DNA of 64,000 bases from Sporosarcina sp. FSL K6-3457 (GTDB lineage: Bacteria; Bacillota; Bacilli; Bacillales_A; Planococcaceae), in the NCBI RefSeq assembly GCF_038007285.1, contig NZ_JBBOWX010000001.1, forward strand, positions 2,187,501-2,251,500, in the 5' to 3' direction. The translations under genes were made by a program, and so were the position numbers. The notes beneath the pieces are model-generated. The model ran no database searches. It was given only the letters and a program-made list of their open reading frames with translations, and was not told the origin of the DNA. The first letter of the stretch is position 1; each line of letters starts with the position of its first letter. Positions 18,044 through 27,644 of the stretch are shown here, one piece after another.

Positions 18044-18072
18044 TTGACACATAGGAATTATAAGGATATTAT
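18044..18072 (+). promoter_or_regulatory. Strong sigma-A promoter of the cysH operon
   Basis: Perfect TTGACA (18044-18049) and TATTAT (18067-18072) are separated by 17 bp. The transcript would have a leader of roughly 140-150 nt before the cysH start. No SAM riboswitch consensus is visible in that leader. Confidence 0.75.
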
Positions 18073-18180
18073 AATCAATAATCATTAGCTGACTGGATAA
18101 CCAGAAGCGATTACATGGTATAGGCAATAAAATTAAAAAATGAGCTGACTACAAAAGTGGAGGCGATTTTAATCAATAAT
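18073..18180 (+). promoter_or_regulatory. Direct-repeat pair in the cysH leader
   Basis: Two 27-bp direct repeats, 18087-18113 and 18143-18169, share AGCTGACT-N11-GCGATT (19 of 27 positions identical) and are 56 bp apart. A 10-bp word, AATCAATAAT, flanks them at 18073-18082 and 18171-18180. The position just after the -10 box suggests an operator or leader element for sulfur-dependent control. I cannot assign a regulator. Confidence 0.45.
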
Positions 18181-18222
18181 AGATTAAAGTCGTCTTTTAA
18201 ACTAAAGAAAGGGGAATTGACT

Positions 18223-18933
18223 ATGGTAAAGCTGACGTATGCGGATTGGATAGAGTCGGATCAGGATTTTGTAATAGACGACGAAACAAAAGGCGCACTG
18301 AGTGTATTGCGCTGGGCGTATAGCGCTTATGACGAGGAACTTGTCTATGCTTGTAGCTTCGGAGTGGAAGGCATTGTGATGATCGACTTAATCGCGCAAA
18401 TCAAACCGACGGCTAAAGTAGTGTTTTTAGATACAGGACTTCATTTTCAAGAAACGTATGCACTGATTGACGAAGTAAAGCAGCGTTATCCGCAATTGGA
18501 TATTGAATTGAAAAAGCCAGCATCTACGGTGGAGCAGCAAGCCGAGCAGTTGGGTGACAAACTATGGGAAAGACAGCCAGATCGTTGTTGTTATTTGCGA
18601 AAAGTGATTCCGCTGCGTGAAGCATTGAGTGGTGCAACAGCTTGGCTGTCTGGACTTAGACGGGAACAATCTCCGTCAAGAAGTCAGACGAATTTCGTTA
18701 ATAAAGACGAAACATTCCAATCAGTTAAAATTTGCCCACTTATTCATTGGACATGGGAGGATATTTGGGCATATGTTGACCAACATCAATTGCCATATAA
18801 TCCTCTGCATGATCAGGGCTATCCAAGCATTGGCTGTGCACCTTGTACGTTGCCGGGAGATACTACGACAGGTTCGAGGTCGGGGCGCTGGGCTGATCAA
18901 ACGAAGACAGAATGTGGCTTGCATAAAAATTAA
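18223..18933 (+). CDS. cysH: Phosphoadenylyl/adenylyl-sulfate reductase
   Basis: Reduces PAPS or APS to sulfite using thioredoxin. 236 residues from ATG 18223, which has AAGGGGAA seven bases upstream; the upstream in-frame GTG at 18157 lies in the leader. Motifs: YACSFGVEG nucleotide loop, FLDTGLHF, and the two Cys pairs RCCYLRKV and GCAPCTLPG that bind a 4Fe-4S cluster in APS-reducing enzymes. The catalytic Cys is in TECGLHKN at the C-terminus. The cluster cysteines indicate the APS-capable type, as in B. subtilis. First gene of the reductive sulfate operon. Confidence 0.94.
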   Translation: MVKLTYADWIESDQDFVIDDETKGALSVLRWAYSAYDEELVYACSFGVEGIVMIDLIAQIKPTAKVVFLDTGLHFQETYALIDEVKQRYPQLDIELKKPASTVEQQAEQLGDKLWERQPDRCCYLRKVIPLREALSGATAWLSGLRREQSPSRSQTNFVNKDETFQSVKICPLIHWTWEDIWAYVDQHQLPYNPLHDQGYPSIGCAPCTLPGDTTTGSRSGRWADQTKTECGLHKN

Positions 18934-18955
18934 CTAATCTAATGGGGGAATTACA

Positions 18956-20104
18956 ATGGCTTTGAGTCAACCGCATGGTGGAGTATTGATTAATCGTTGG
19001 AATCCTAATTTTAACCTAGATGAGCTTACTAGTATTGTTGAACTAGATGAGATATCGAGCAGTGATTTAGATTTGATAGGTACGGGTGCTTACAGTCCTT
19101 TAAACGGTTTTCTGTCTGAGGCGGACTATCATTCTGTTGTCACAACAATGAGATTGACAACGGGTGAGCCGTGGACGATTCCGATTACATTGCCAACGAC
19201 GGAGGAAAATGCGAAGAACATTACGTTAGGTAGTGTTGTGAAATTAGTAAGAGATGACGTTGTTTACGGAGTGCTGAGCGTTTCGGATATTTTCACGCCT
19301 GACAAAGAACAAGAGGCTGCACTGGTGTATCAAACGACAGATCGAGAGCATCCAGGTGTCAAGAAATTGTTTGAACGACCGAATGTCTATCTGGGTGGAG
19401 AGATTACGCTTATTGAGCGACGTCCGTTGAATGATTTTTCGGATTATCTATATGACCCAGCTGAAACGCGTGAGAAGTTCCAGGCGCTGGGTTGGAAAAC
19501 TGTTGTTGGTTTTCAAACGAGAAATCCTGTACATCGTGCACATGAATATATTCAAAAAACAGCATTGGAAATTGTCGATGGGTTATTTTTAAACCCATTG
19601 GTTGGAGAAACGAAATCGGATGATGTGCCAGCAGATGTCCGATTGAAAAGCTATGAAGTGTTGCTAGAAAACTATTATGCTAAAGATCATGTGTTTTTAG
19701 GTGTATTTACAGCAGCAATGCGTTATGCCGGACCACGTGAGGCTGTTTTTCATGCGATGGTGAGAAAGAACTTTGGTTGCACGCACTTTATTGTCGGACG
19801 TGATCATGCAGGGGTTGGTAATTACTACGGCACCTATGATGCGCAGAAAATATTTAGTAATTTTACGCCTGAAGAATTAGGGATTACGCTATTATTCTTT
19901 GAACATAGTTTTTATTGCAATAAGTGTGAGAGTATGGCGACGCCGAAAACATGCCCGCATGATGCGAGTGACCATGTCATTTTGTCGGGGACGAAGGTAA
20001 GGGAAATGCTGCGCAATGGTGAGCAGCCACCTGCGACATTTAGTCGTCCAGAAGTGATTGAGGTATTGATTGAGGGATTGAAACAACAGGTCGTTCATTC
20101 ATAA
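18956..20104 (+). CDS. sat: Sulfate adenylyltransferase (ATP sulfurylase)
   Basis: Forms APS and pyrophosphate from sulfate and ATP, the first activation step. 382 residues, the normal size of the single-subunit bacterial enzyme. The active-site motifs are [12 protein letters not shown] (HxxH type) and GRDHAGVG. Near the C-terminus a small Cys/His cluster ([15 protein letters not shown]) probably binds zinc. It starts 22 bases after cysH, behind GGGGGAA. Confidence 0.96.
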   Translation: MALSQPHGGVLINRWNPNFNLDELTSIVELDEISSSDLDLIGTGAYSPLNGFLSEADYHSVVTTMRLTTGEPWTIPITLPTTEENAKNITLGSVVKLVRDDVVYGVLSVSDIFTPDKEQEAALVYQTTDREHPGVKKLFERPNVYLGGEITLIERRPLNDFSDYLYDPAETREKFQALGWKTVVGFQTRNPVHRAHEYIQKTALEIVDGLFLNPLVGETKSDDVPADVRLKSYEVLLENYYAKDHVFLGVFTAAMRYAGPREAVFHAMVRKNFGCTHFIVGRDHAGVGNYYGTYDAQKIFSNFTPEELGITLLFFEHSFYCNKCESMATPKTCPHDASDHVILSGTKVREMLRNGEQPPATFSRPEVIEVLIEGLKQQVVHS

Positions 20105-20137
20105 ATAGTAAACCAAACGGTGAGAGGAGAGAAGAAG

Positions 20138-20917
20138 ATGGGAAAAGTATATTTAGTAGGTGCTGGACCTGGCGATGTTGATTTGATCACCGTTAAAGGG
20201 TTGAGATGTATTCAAGAGGCAGATGTCATTTTGTATGACCGTTTGATCAATAAAGAGCTGTTAAGTTACGCGAAGCCAGGTGCTGATCTGATTTATTGCG
20301 GCAAGCTACCTAACTATCATGCCATGATTCAAGAGACCATTAATCACTTTTTAGTGAAATATGCGAAGCAGGGGAAGATCGTTACGCGGTTAAAAGGTGG
20401 GGATCCATTCATTTTTGGAAGAGGTGCAGAAGAAGCTGAGGCACTTGTGGACCACGGTATTCCGTTTGAAGTAGTTCCAGGGATTACAGCTGGAATTGCA
20501 GCTCCTGCCTACGCTGGTATTCCGGTAACACATCGTGAGTTGAGTTCTAGTTTTGCTATTGTCACAGGGCATATGCGTGCAGGGAAAAGCGATTCCATCC
20601 ACTGGGAAAGCTTGGCGAAAGGCATTGATACGCTAGCAATTTATATGGGAGTGGGGAATCTACCTTATATTTGTGAGCAACTAATCAGTCATGGTAAGGC
20701 TGCTAGTACGCCAGTTGCCCTTATCCACTGGGGAACGACAGAAGCGCAGCAAACGGTGACAGGCACGCTTGCCACGATTGTTGACATTGTGCAAGAATCT
20801 ACTATTAAAAATCCAAGCATGATTGTAGTTGGAGAAGTGGTCAAACTGCGTGACAAGATTCAGTGGTTTGAACAAAGTGATTTGGGTGAAGCTTTAATGA
20901 AAGAACTTTCTATATAA
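20138..20917 (+). CDS. cobA: Uroporphyrinogen-III C-methyltransferase
   Basis: Uses two SAM molecules to make precorrin-2, the first committed step to siroheme. 259 residues from ATG 20138 (GAGAGGAGAG upstream); the in-frame GTG 20120 would begin upstream of that site. Hallmarks are VYLVGAGPGDVDLITVKG at the N-terminus, the VTRLKGGDPFIFGRG SAM loop, and PGITAGIAAPAYAGIPVTHR. It is the SumT-only form, not the CysG fusion; the later siroheme steps are separate genes downstream. Confidence 0.95.
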   Translation: MGKVYLVGAGPGDVDLITVKGLRCIQEADVILYDRLINKELLSYAKPGADLIYCGKLPNYHAMIQETINHFLVKYAKQGKIVTRLKGGDPFIFGRGAEEAEALVDHGIPFEVVPGITAGIAAPAYAGIPVTHRELSSSFAIVTGHMRAGKSDSIHWESLAKGIDTLAIYMGVGNLPYICEQLISHGKAASTPVALIHWGTTEAQQTVTGTLATIVDIVQESTIKNPSMIVVGEVVKLRDKIQWFEQSDLGEALMKELSI

Positions 20918-20929
20918 GGAGGGAGCAAT

Positions 20930-21685
20930 ATGCAGGCGGTTTTATATGTAGGCCATGGTAGCCGAATTCAAGCAGGTGTTGAGGAAGCGATTCAATTTAT
21001 CGAAAATTGTAAAGTAATGATAGACGTCCCGATTCAAGAAATTTGCTTTTTGGAGTTGGCGTCACCTAGCGTTGATGAAGGTATTATCAAGTGTGTGGAA
21101 CGTGGCGCAACTAAAATTGCTGTTGTTCCTATCCTATTGTTAACGGCAAATCACGCCAATGAGGATATTCCCTTTGAAATTGAAGTAGGTAAAATCATGT
21201 ATCCTGATGTTGAATTTACATACGGCAAAGCGTTTGGGATTCACCCTAAAATGGTGGATAGCTTATATGATCGAGTCATTGAGCAGCAGGTGCCGATTGA
21301 TGTAGAAGCACAGGTGTTACTCGTTGGGAGGGGCAGCAGTGATCTTGCCGTGAAGCGTGATTTAGCGGAAATTGCACGGCTGCTTGCGAACAAATATCCC
21401 TTTCAAAAAGTAGATGTTTGTTTTCTATACGGAACAGCTCCTTCGTTTGACGAAGCTATGGAACAATTGCAACAAACGACACAACGGCAGATTTTTATCA
21501 TTCCTTATTTATTATTCTCTGGTATTCTCATGAATGGTATTACGAGAACAATTGCTAAGCATTCCTCAAGCGACCAACAAATTATTCTTTGTGAGAATTT
21601 GGGTTATCACAAATACGTTCAAGATGTACTTGTTGAACGAGTGAATGACTTGCTAGCAACGCCGGTAATATTGCAGGCGATTTAG
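20930..21685 (+). CDS. sirB: Sirohydrochlorin ferrochelatase
   Basis: Inserts iron into sirohydrochlorin to give siroheme, the cofactor of CysI encoded downstream. A 251-residue CbiX/SirB-type protein with two similar halves. VGHGSRIQAGVEEA carries the N-terminal catalytic His, and LLLTANHANEDIP carries the second metal-binding His. The C-terminal half has GRGSSD where the N-terminal half has GHGS, so only the first half is catalytic, as in other long SirB enzymes. It starts 12 bases after cobA. Confidence 0.9.
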   Translation: MQAVLYVGHGSRIQAGVEEAIQFIENCKVMIDVPIQEICFLELASPSVDEGIIKCVERGATKIAVVPILLLTANHANEDIPFEIEVGKIMYPDVEFTYGKAFGIHPKMVDSLYDRVIEQQVPIDVEAQVLLVGRGSSDLAVKRDLAEIARLLANKYPFQKVDVCFLYGTAPSFDEAMEQLQQTTQRQIFIIPYLLFSGILMNGITRTIAKHSSSDQQIILCENLGYHKYVQDVLVERVNDLLATPVILQAI

Positions 21686-21710
21686 TACCTGCTGAAAGGA
21701 TGATGCCAAC

Positions 21711-21857
21711 ATGGGGAAGCAAAAAGATAATGTGGAACAGGCGATTGAAACGCTAAAGGCAATGCTGGCTACGATGAGTTATGGTTCGATTACATTAGTT
21801 GTTCAGGATCATGTTGTTGTTCAAATTGAAAAAAATGAAAAAATTAGGCTTAAGTAA
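21711..21857 (+). CDS. yezD: YezD/DUF2292-family small protein
   Basis: 48 residues starting MGKQKDNVEQAIETLKAMLA and containing MSYGSITLVVQDHVVVQIEK. This pattern, a helix followed by the GSITLVVQDG-type strand and an IE.KIR end, is typical of the DUF2292/YezD family that recurs in sulfate-assimilation operons of Firmicutes. The function is unknown. A GAAAGGATGATG stretch provides the ribosome binding site. It lies between sirB and cysJ on the same strand, 25 bases after sirB. Confidence 0.8.
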   Translation: MGKQKDNVEQAIETLKAMLATMSYGSITLVVQDHVVVQIEKNEKIRLK

Positions 21858-21907
21858 TCAATGGCTTTGGAGTAAGTACAACAAATACTATTTGTGAGGT
21901 GGGAACA

Positions 21908-23737
21908 ATGGCTCTTCAAGTGAAAAATAGTCCGTTTAATGAGCAACAAGTCGAATTGCTCAATCAACTTTTACCAGCATTAACAGAAACACAACAAATT
22001 TGGTTAGGTGGCTATTTGAGTGCTCGACAAATTGGGCAAGGTTCAAGTGAGTCGAGTAGTGCCGCAGTATTAGAGGCGCAGGAAATTGTCAAAAAGGTCA
22101 TTACAAAAGAGGTCACAATTCTTTTTGGTTCACAGACAGGTAATTCACAGGCGCTTGCGGGCAAGCTGACGAAAAATTTACAAGCGGAAAATTTTAAAGT
22201 CACGCTTGCGTCGATGAATGACTTTAAGACGAATGCCTTAAAGAAAATCGATAACTTATTGCTGATTGTAAGTACGCAAGGAGAAGGAGATCCGCCAGAT
22301 ACAGCACTACCATTCTATGAATTTCTGATGGGGAAAAGGGCACCACAGTTAGAAAATCTTCAGTATTCTGTATTGGCATTGGGAGATAGTTCCTATGACT
22401 ATTTCTGTCATACAGGAAAAGAGTTTGATGAACGATTACTTGAATTAGGTGCGAAACAGATTAGTCCACGTGTTGATTGTGATTTAGATTTTGATGAACC
22501 AGCCGAGGAGTGGTTTGCGACAGTCTTGTTGGAATTAAATGATTTACAAGGCAGTCAGTCTACAGCTAGTCAACAAGGAGTCGATAGTTCAGGAACTTCT
22601 GAAGGGGCGGAGTACTCCCGCACAAATCCTTTCCAAGCAGAAATTCTTGAAAGTTTGAACTTAAATGGGCGTGGCTCGAACAAAGAAACACGCCATATTG
22701 AATTGTCACTGGAAGGATCTAATTTGCAGTTTGAGCCAGGTGATAGCTTAGGTGTGTATCCCAAAAATGAGCCGGAGCTAGTAGATGCTTTGATTGCGGA
22801 GCTAGGTTGGAATGGTGAGGATCCTGTTGCGGTGAATAAACAAGGTGTGTTCCGTCCATTGCGTGAAGCATTGCTATCCAATTTTGAAATTACCGTGCTG
22901 ACGAAACCATTGTTACAAAAGATAGCGGAGTTATCGACCAATCCAGCTTTGAAAGAGCTAGTGGCTGCGGGTAAAGAGCAAGAATTGAAAGACTATATGT
23001 ATGGTCGTGATTTGTTAGATGTCGTACGTGACTTTGCACCATGGGAAGCGCCAGCACGTGAATTTATTGGCGTTTTACGCAAAATGCCGGCGCGCCTCTA
23101 TTCGATTGCTAGTAGCTTAAAAGCCAATCCAGATGAAGTCCATTTGACTGTTGGAACGGTTCGTTATGAAGCGCATGGTCGTGAACGATTAGGTGTTTGC
23201 TCAGGTGAATTTGCATTACGTGCGCAACCAGGCGACCATTTACCAGTTTACGTACAAAGTAATCAGAATTTTAGATTACCAGCAGATCCCGAGACACCGA
23301 TTATTATGATTGGGCCAGGGACTGGTATTGCACCGTTCCGAGCATTCTTAGAAGAGCGCGAGGAGATTGGTGCAGAAGGGAAGACGTGGTTATTCTTTGG
23401 CGATCAGCATTATGTGACGGACTTCTTGTATCAGACTGAATGGCAACGTTGGGCGAAAGATGGTGTCTTGACACAAATAGATGTTGCATTTTCACGTGAT
23501 ACAGATGAAAAAGTTTATGTACAACACCGCATGCTAGAGAAAAGTCAGGAACTTTTCGAGTGGTTAGAAGAGGGAGCCGTCATTTACGTTTGTGGGGATG
23601 AAAAGCATATGGCCGCAGATGTCCACGATACATTGGAAACGATTTTGCAAGAAGAAGGCGGCTTGAATGCGAAGGAAGCGGCGGACTATTTAGCCGAGAT
23701 ACAGCAGCAGAAACGCTATCAACGCGATGTCTATTGA
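21908..23737 (+). CDS. cysJ: Sulfite reductase, NADPH flavoprotein subunit
   Basis: Passes electrons from NADPH through FAD and FMN to CysI. About 609 residues from ATG 21908 (GAGGTGGG upstream; the in-frame GTG 21899 lies within that site). An N-terminal flavodoxin domain (about 70-210; TILFGSQTGNSQALA, LALGDSSYDYFC) is joined by a Ser/Gly-rich linker to an FAD-binding domain (RLYSIASS, GVCSGEFAL) and an NADPH domain (MIGPGTGIAPFRAFLEER, YVCGDEKHMAADV). It ends with the usual aromatic residue (RDVY). Confidence 0.96.
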   Translation: MALQVKNSPFNEQQVELLNQLLPALTETQQIWLGGYLSARQIGQGSSESSSAAVLEAQEIVKKVITKEVTILFGSQTGNSQALAGKLTKNLQAENFKVTLASMNDFKTNALKKIDNLLLIVSTQGEGDPPDTALPFYEFLMGKRAPQLENLQYSVLALGDSSYDYFCHTGKEFDERLLELGAKQISPRVDCDLDFDEPAEEWFATVLLELNDLQGSQSTASQQGVDSSGTSEGAEYSRTNPFQAEILESLNLNGRGSNKETRHIELSLEGSNLQFEPGDSLGVYPKNEPELVDALIAELGWNGEDPVAVNKQGVFRPLREALLSNFEITVLTKPLLQKIAELSTNPALKELVAAGKEQELKDYMYGRDLLDVVRDFAPWEAPAREFIGVLRKMPARLYSIASSLKANPDEVHLTVGTVRYEAHGRERLGVCSGEFALRAQPGDHLPVYVQSNQNFRLPADPETPIIMIGPGTGIAPFRAFLEEREEIGAEGKTWLFFGDQHYVTDFLYQTEWQRWAKDGVLTQIDVAFSRDTDEKVYVQHRMLEKSQELFEWLEEGAVIYVCGDEKHMAADVHDTLETILQEEGGLNAKEAADYLAEIQQQKRYQRDVY

Positions 23738-23762
23738 GTGTAGTGTGAAGGGAGCAAGTTAG

Positions 23763-25502
23763 ATGACGAAAAAAATTGTACTACCGCCACAACCAGGTAA
23801 ACCGAGTGATGTCGAGCGTATTAAGCTAGAAAGTAACTATTTGCGGGGATCGCTTGCAGACTCACTTGTTGAACAAATCAGCTCAGGCATTAATGATGAT
23901 GATAATCGACTGATGAAATTTCACGGTAGTTATTTACAGGACGACCGTGATTTACGTAACGAACGTCAACGCCAAAAGTTAGAGCCCGCGTATCAATTTA
24001 TGGTGCGTGTGCGTGCACCAGGCGGTATTGCAACGTCCCAGCAATGGTTAGTGATGGATGACCTCGCTAATAGGTATGGCAATGGGACGTTGAAGTTAAC
24101 GACGCGCCAATCATTCCAAATGCACGGCATTTTAAAGTGGAATATGAAGAAAAACGTGCAAGAAATTAATGCAGCATTGATGGATACGCTAGCAGCTTGT
24201 GGGGATGTCAATCGGAATGTTATGTGTAATCCGAACCCTTATCAATCAGACATTCATGCAGAAGTCTACGAATTATCCCGGGAATTGAGTGAATACCTAT
24301 CTCCGCGGACGCAAGCGTACCATGAAATTTGGTTGGATGGTGAAAAAGTAGTCAATAGTCAAGAGGTTGAAGTCGAGCCAATGTATGGTGAGTTGTATTT
24401 ACCACGTAAATTTAAAATTGGATTAGCCATTCCACCCAATAATGATATTGATGTCTTTTCACAGGATCTCGGTTTGATTGCCATTTTAGAAGACGACAAA
24501 TTAGTTGGCTTCAATATTGCCGTTGGTGGTGGCATGGGAATGACACATGGGGATACAGCAACGTATCCGCAACTGGCGCGGGTTATTGGTTTTTGTACAC
24601 CTGACAAGATTATTGAAGTGGCGGAAAAAGTGATTACAATTCAGCGAGATTATGGTAATCGTTCTGTCAGAAAAAATGCTCGTTTTAAGTATACAGTCGA
24701 TGCTAAAGGGTTGGAGTGGATTGCAAATGAGCTCAATAACCGTTTAGGCTGGAATCTTGAGGCCGCACGCGCTTATAACTTTGAGCATAATGGTGATCGC
24801 TATGGTTGGATTAAAGGCAATGATGGGAAATGGCATTATACATTGTTTATCGAAAATGGTCGCGTTCGTGATGCGGACGACTACCCATTAATGACAGGTT
24901 TGCGTGAAATCGCTAAAATCCATACGGGAGATTTCCGGCTAAGTCCAAACCAAAACCTTGTCATCAGTAATGTAACAAGCCAGAAAAAGAAGAAGATTGT
25001 GGAGTTGTTGGAACAGCATAATATGACAGCTGGTGCGCATCATTCGGCTTTACGACGCAGTTCGATGTCTTGTGTAGCATTTCCGACATGTGGGCTAGCG
25101 ATGGCAGAAGCAGAGCGCTATTTACCTGTGCTGTTAGATAAAATCGATGTCATTGTAGATGAATCGGGCTTACGAGACAAGGAGATTGTTATTCGTATGT
25201 CAGGATGCCCGAATGGTTGTTCTCGTCCCGCGTTAGGGGAAATTGCATTTATAGGAAAAGCACCTGGTAAATATAATATGTATTTAGGTGCGGGTTTTGC
25301 AGGAGATCGTTTGAACAAAATCTATCGTGAAAATATTGGGGAAGAAGAAATCTTGGCTATACTTCAAGTACTGCTAGCCCAATATGCTAAAGAAAGATTG
25401 GAAGGCGAGCATTTTGGTGACTTCGTCATACGGGCGGGCCATGTCAAAGCTGTTCATAATGGAATGGATTTTCATGATGAAGTAGTCGGTACAAATGCGT
25501 AG
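23763..25502 (+). CDS. cysI: Sulfite reductase hemoprotein subunit
   Basis: Reduces sulfite to sulfide with six electrons at a coupled siroheme-4Fe-4S site. 579 residues. The cluster cysteines are in [20 protein letters not shown] and [11 protein letters not shown], the signature of assimilatory sulfite reductases. [12 protein letters not shown] is the conserved substrate/siroheme Arg region. It is 25 bases behind cysJ and ahead of sirC, so the enzyme, its electron donor and its cofactor pathway are encoded together. Confidence 0.97.
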   Translation: MTKKIVLPPQPGKPSDVERIKLESNYLRGSLADSLVEQISSGINDDDNRLMKFHGSYLQDDRDLRNERQRQKLEPAYQFMVRVRAPGGIATSQQWLVMDDLANRYGNGTLKLTTRQSFQMHGILKWNMKKNVQEINAALMDTLAACGDVNRNVMCNPNPYQSDIHAEVYELSRELSEYLSPRTQAYHEIWLDGEKVVNSQEVEVEPMYGELYLPRKFKIGLAIPPNNDIDVFSQDLGLIAILEDDKLVGFNIAVGGGMGMTHGDTATYPQLARVIGFCTPDKIIEVAEKVITIQRDYGNRSVRKNARFKYTVDAKGLEWIANELNNRLGWNLEAARAYNFEHNGDRYGWIKGNDGKWHYTLFIENGRVRDADDYPLMTGLREIAKIHTGDFRLSPNQNLVISNVTSQKKKKIVELLEQHNMTAGAHHSALRRSSMSCVAFPTCGLAMAEAERYLPVLLDKIDVIVDESGLRDKEIVIRMSGCPNGCSRPALGEIAFIGKAPGKYNMYLGAGFAGDRLNKIYRENIGEEEILAILQVLLAQYAKERLEGEHFGDFVIRAGHVKAVHNGMDFHDEVVGTNA

Positions 25503-25541
25503 TTCGTTTTCGTAACTTTGCAACGATAGGTGGCTTTAGTA

Positions 25542-26183
25542 ATGGGAACATATCCAATGATGTTGAATATGAAAAACAAAGCAGCCGTTGTTGTGGGCGG
25601 CGGAACCATTGCTTATCGAAAAACGCTAGGTTTATTGCAGGCCGGGGCTCATGTAACGGTCATTAGCCCCGCCATTCATTTGAAAATGCAAGTGCTATTT
25701 GCAAATAAGCAAATTAAGTGGAACAATAAATTGTTTGAACCGCAGGATCTGCAAGGGGCTTTACTTGTCATTGCTGCAACGAATCAGCAGCAAGTCAATT
25801 CGTTTGTTGCTGCGTCGGCTGGAGATCATCAGTTAGTCAACGTCGTGGATAATCCGGCGTTAAGTGATTTTCAAGTACCAGCTAAGCTGGAACGTGGTAA
25901 TTTAACGATTTGTGTAGCGACAGGTGGCGCTAGTCCAACATTAGCAGCCGTTATCCGTGATGAACTAGCAGAGAAGTATGATGCTTCTTATAAGGATTAT
26001 TTAGATTTCCTTGCGTTAGCCCGTGATCAGGTGAAGCATTCAGTCCTTGACCAACCGACAAAAGCACGTATATTGAAAGAAATTACGGGTGAAACGTATC
26101 GGCAATCGCAAGAAATGCAGCAAACATTTCTTGAAATGATAGATAGTTTTAGCGACCGAAAACATCAACAGTTTCTTTGTTGA
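25542..26183 (+). CDS. sirC: Precorrin-2 dehydrogenase
   Basis: Oxidises precorrin-2 to sirohydrochlorin with NAD+, the middle step of siroheme synthesis. 213 residues from ATG 25542, eight bases after AGGTGG; GTG 25530 is the alternative. An N-terminal Rossmann motif, VVVGGGTIAYRK, is followed by the CysG-like core with VDNPALSDFQVPA and TGGASPTLA. Only this activity is expected, because iron insertion is done by SirB. Last gene of the cysH operon. Confidence 0.93.
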   Translation: MGTYPMMLNMKNKAAVVVGGGTIAYRKTLGLLQAGAHVTVISPAIHLKMQVLFANKQIKWNNKLFEPQDLQGALLVIAATNQQQVNSFVAASAGDHQLVNVVDNPALSDFQVPAKLERGNLTICVATGGASPTLAAVIRDELAEKYDASYKDYLDFLALARDQVKHSVLDQPTKARILKEITGETYRQSQEMQQTFLEMIDSFSDRKHQQFLC

Positions 26184-26348
26184 ACGCTTATTTGAATCTG
26201 ACTTTCTACTATTATAATATAGCTGGTCTAGATGGTGAAATTTGATGCCGTCGAGACTGGCTATTTATACTGACCTAAAAAGGTAGGAATTCTACGCATT
26301 GATTTGTTATACTAATAAGATAACAAGGGATTTGAAAGGATGATTGCT

Positions 26349-27278
26349 GTGAGAGTCGTAAATAATATAGCTGAATTGATTGGTCAAACACCATTGGTAA
26401 GATTAAATAGGCTTGCTGATTCACAAGGGGCGGCTGTGTACGTTAAGCTGGAATCTTTTAACCCAAGCAAAAGTGTGAAGGATCGAGCGGCTTTTAATAT
26501 GATAGTCGAGGCAGAAAAAAGTGGACAATTGAAGGCGGGGGCAACGATTATTGAGCCTACGTCAGGAAATACGGGCATTGGTTTAGCGATGAATGCCGCA
26601 GCGAGAGGGTATCGAGCGATTTTTATCATGCCGGACAATGCAACGACTGAGCGAATTAACTTGATGAAGGCCTATGGTGCGGAGGTTGTTTTGACACTAA
26701 GTGAGGAGAGGATGCCGGGGGCGATTGCGAAAGCTAATGAATTAGCTTCACAAATTGACAATAGCTTTATACCGATGCAATTTGAAAATACAGCCAATCC
26801 AGACGCACACCGTACAACGACAGCCGTTGAAATCATTGAGGCGCTAGCGTCCATCAATCGAACACTTACTGCCTTTGTTTGTACGTCAGGCACAGGAGGC
26901 ACGGTAACAGGGACTGGAGAGGCACTGAAAGAGCAAGATGCTGCTATCACTGTCCATGTTGTGGAGCCTGCGGGATCGCCGGTGCTATCGGGCGGAGTAC
27001 CAGGGAAGCACAAACTTGTTGGGACGAGTCCTGGCTTTATTCCTTCGGTGTTAAATACGACAGTTTATGATGAGATTTTTCAGATTAAAGACGAAGAAGC
27101 ATATGACACTGTCCACAGTGCTGCAGCGCGAGAAGGGATTCTTGTAGGTCCTTCGGGGGGCGCATCTATCTACGCGGCTCTAGCCGTTGCTAAGCGTCTG
27201 ACGCCGAGTGATACGGTCGTTTGTATTGCACCTGACTCTGGCGAACGTTACTTGTCGAGTGATTTATTTACATCCTGA
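26349..27278 (+). CDS. cysK: Cysteine synthase (O-acetylserine sulfhydrylase)
   Basis: A PLP enzyme joining sulfide to O-acetylserine. The PLP Lys is in PSKSVKDRAAFNM, and TSGNTGIGLAMNAAARGY and GTGGTVTGTG are the substrate and phosphate loops. I prefer GTG 26349, since AAAGG abuts the in-frame ATG at 26340 directly; this gives 309 residues. A 155-bp gap from sirC contains an imperfect 10-bp hairpin (TAGCTGGTCT ... AGACTGGCTA) and a TTGATT/TATACT-like stretch, so it probably has its own promoter. It completes the route from sulfate to cysteine. Confidence 0.94.
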   Translation: MRVVNNIAELIGQTPLVRLNRLADSQGAAVYVKLESFNPSKSVKDRAAFNMIVEAEKSGQLKAGATIIEPTSGNTGIGLAMNAAARGYRAIFIMPDNATTERINLMKAYGAEVVLTLSEERMPGAIAKANELASQIDNSFIPMQFENTANPDAHRTTTAVEIIEALASINRTLTAFVCTSGTGGTVTGTGEALKEQDAAITVHVVEPAGSPVLSGGVPGKHKLVGTSPGFIPSVLNTTVYDEIFQIKDEEAYDTVHSAAAREGILVGPSGGASIYAALAVAKRLTPSDTVVCIAPDSGERYLSSDLFTS

Positions 27279-27307
27279 TAGTTAAATATTTATTACAAAG
27301 GTAGTTA

Positions 27308-27337
27308 CGCCACGACTTACTCGGTTGTGGTGTTTTT
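27308..27337 (+). terminator. Terminator after cysK
   Basis: CGCCACGAC pairs with GTTGTGGTG (G-U pairs included) around a 7-nt loop, followed by TTTTT. Confidence 0.75.
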
Positions 27338-27353
27338 ATATGGAGAAATAGGT

Positions 27354-27497
27354 GAGCGTTGCCTAGCTTGGTTGAAATGGTGTTAAGTTTGTGAGAAACA
27401 TTGCTTACTTTTGCGAGCGTTGTTTAGTTCGGCTGAGGCATTGTTAAGTTTTAAATTAATGTTGTCTAGTTCGGGTGAAATATTGTGAACTTATGCC
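27354..27497 (+). repeat. Degenerate 20-21-bp tandem array, seven units
   Basis: Units begin at 27354, 27374, 27395, 27415, 27435, 27456 and 27477. The consensus is near GAAAYRTTGTTTAGTTYGGT; the strongest core is TTG-N1-2-TA-N-TT. It fills most of the non-coding stretch between the cysK terminator and the sulfonate transporter genes. No long reading frame runs through it. Confidence 0.6.
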
Positions 27498-27545
27498 CTT
27501 AATCTATCAAAATAGGTCTGAAATCAAAAAATGAGGAAAATTTCA

Positions 27546-27591
27546 AGAATAATAGTTGACAAATGGTATACAAGTAAGCGATTATATACAA
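27546..27591 (+). promoter_or_regulatory. Possible promoter of the sulfonate ABC operon
   Basis: TTGACA is present in AATAGTTGACAAATGG near 27555, with AT-rich -10 candidates (GATTAT at 18-bp spacing, or TATATA further on). It is about 85 bp before the transporter ATPase start. The -35 box is convincing; the -10 box is not settled. Confidence 0.4.
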
Positions 27592-27644
27592 AAGATATAA
27601 AACATATCAATTTAGTTGGTATTGTAAAGGGAAGGAGAATTCCT

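Noticed and set aside
18073..18222. SAM riboswitch (S-box) in the cysH leader
   Set aside because: The leader lacks the conserved S-box sequence blocks and a terminator hairpin; only direct repeats are present.
22570..22941. 123-codon minus-strand ORF inside cysJ
   Set aside because: Antisense shadow of a strongly conserved flavoprotein; Ser/Pro-rich translation, no ribosome binding site.
27354..27497. CRISPR array
   Set aside because: Units are contiguous with no spacers, too degenerate, and no cas genes are nearby.
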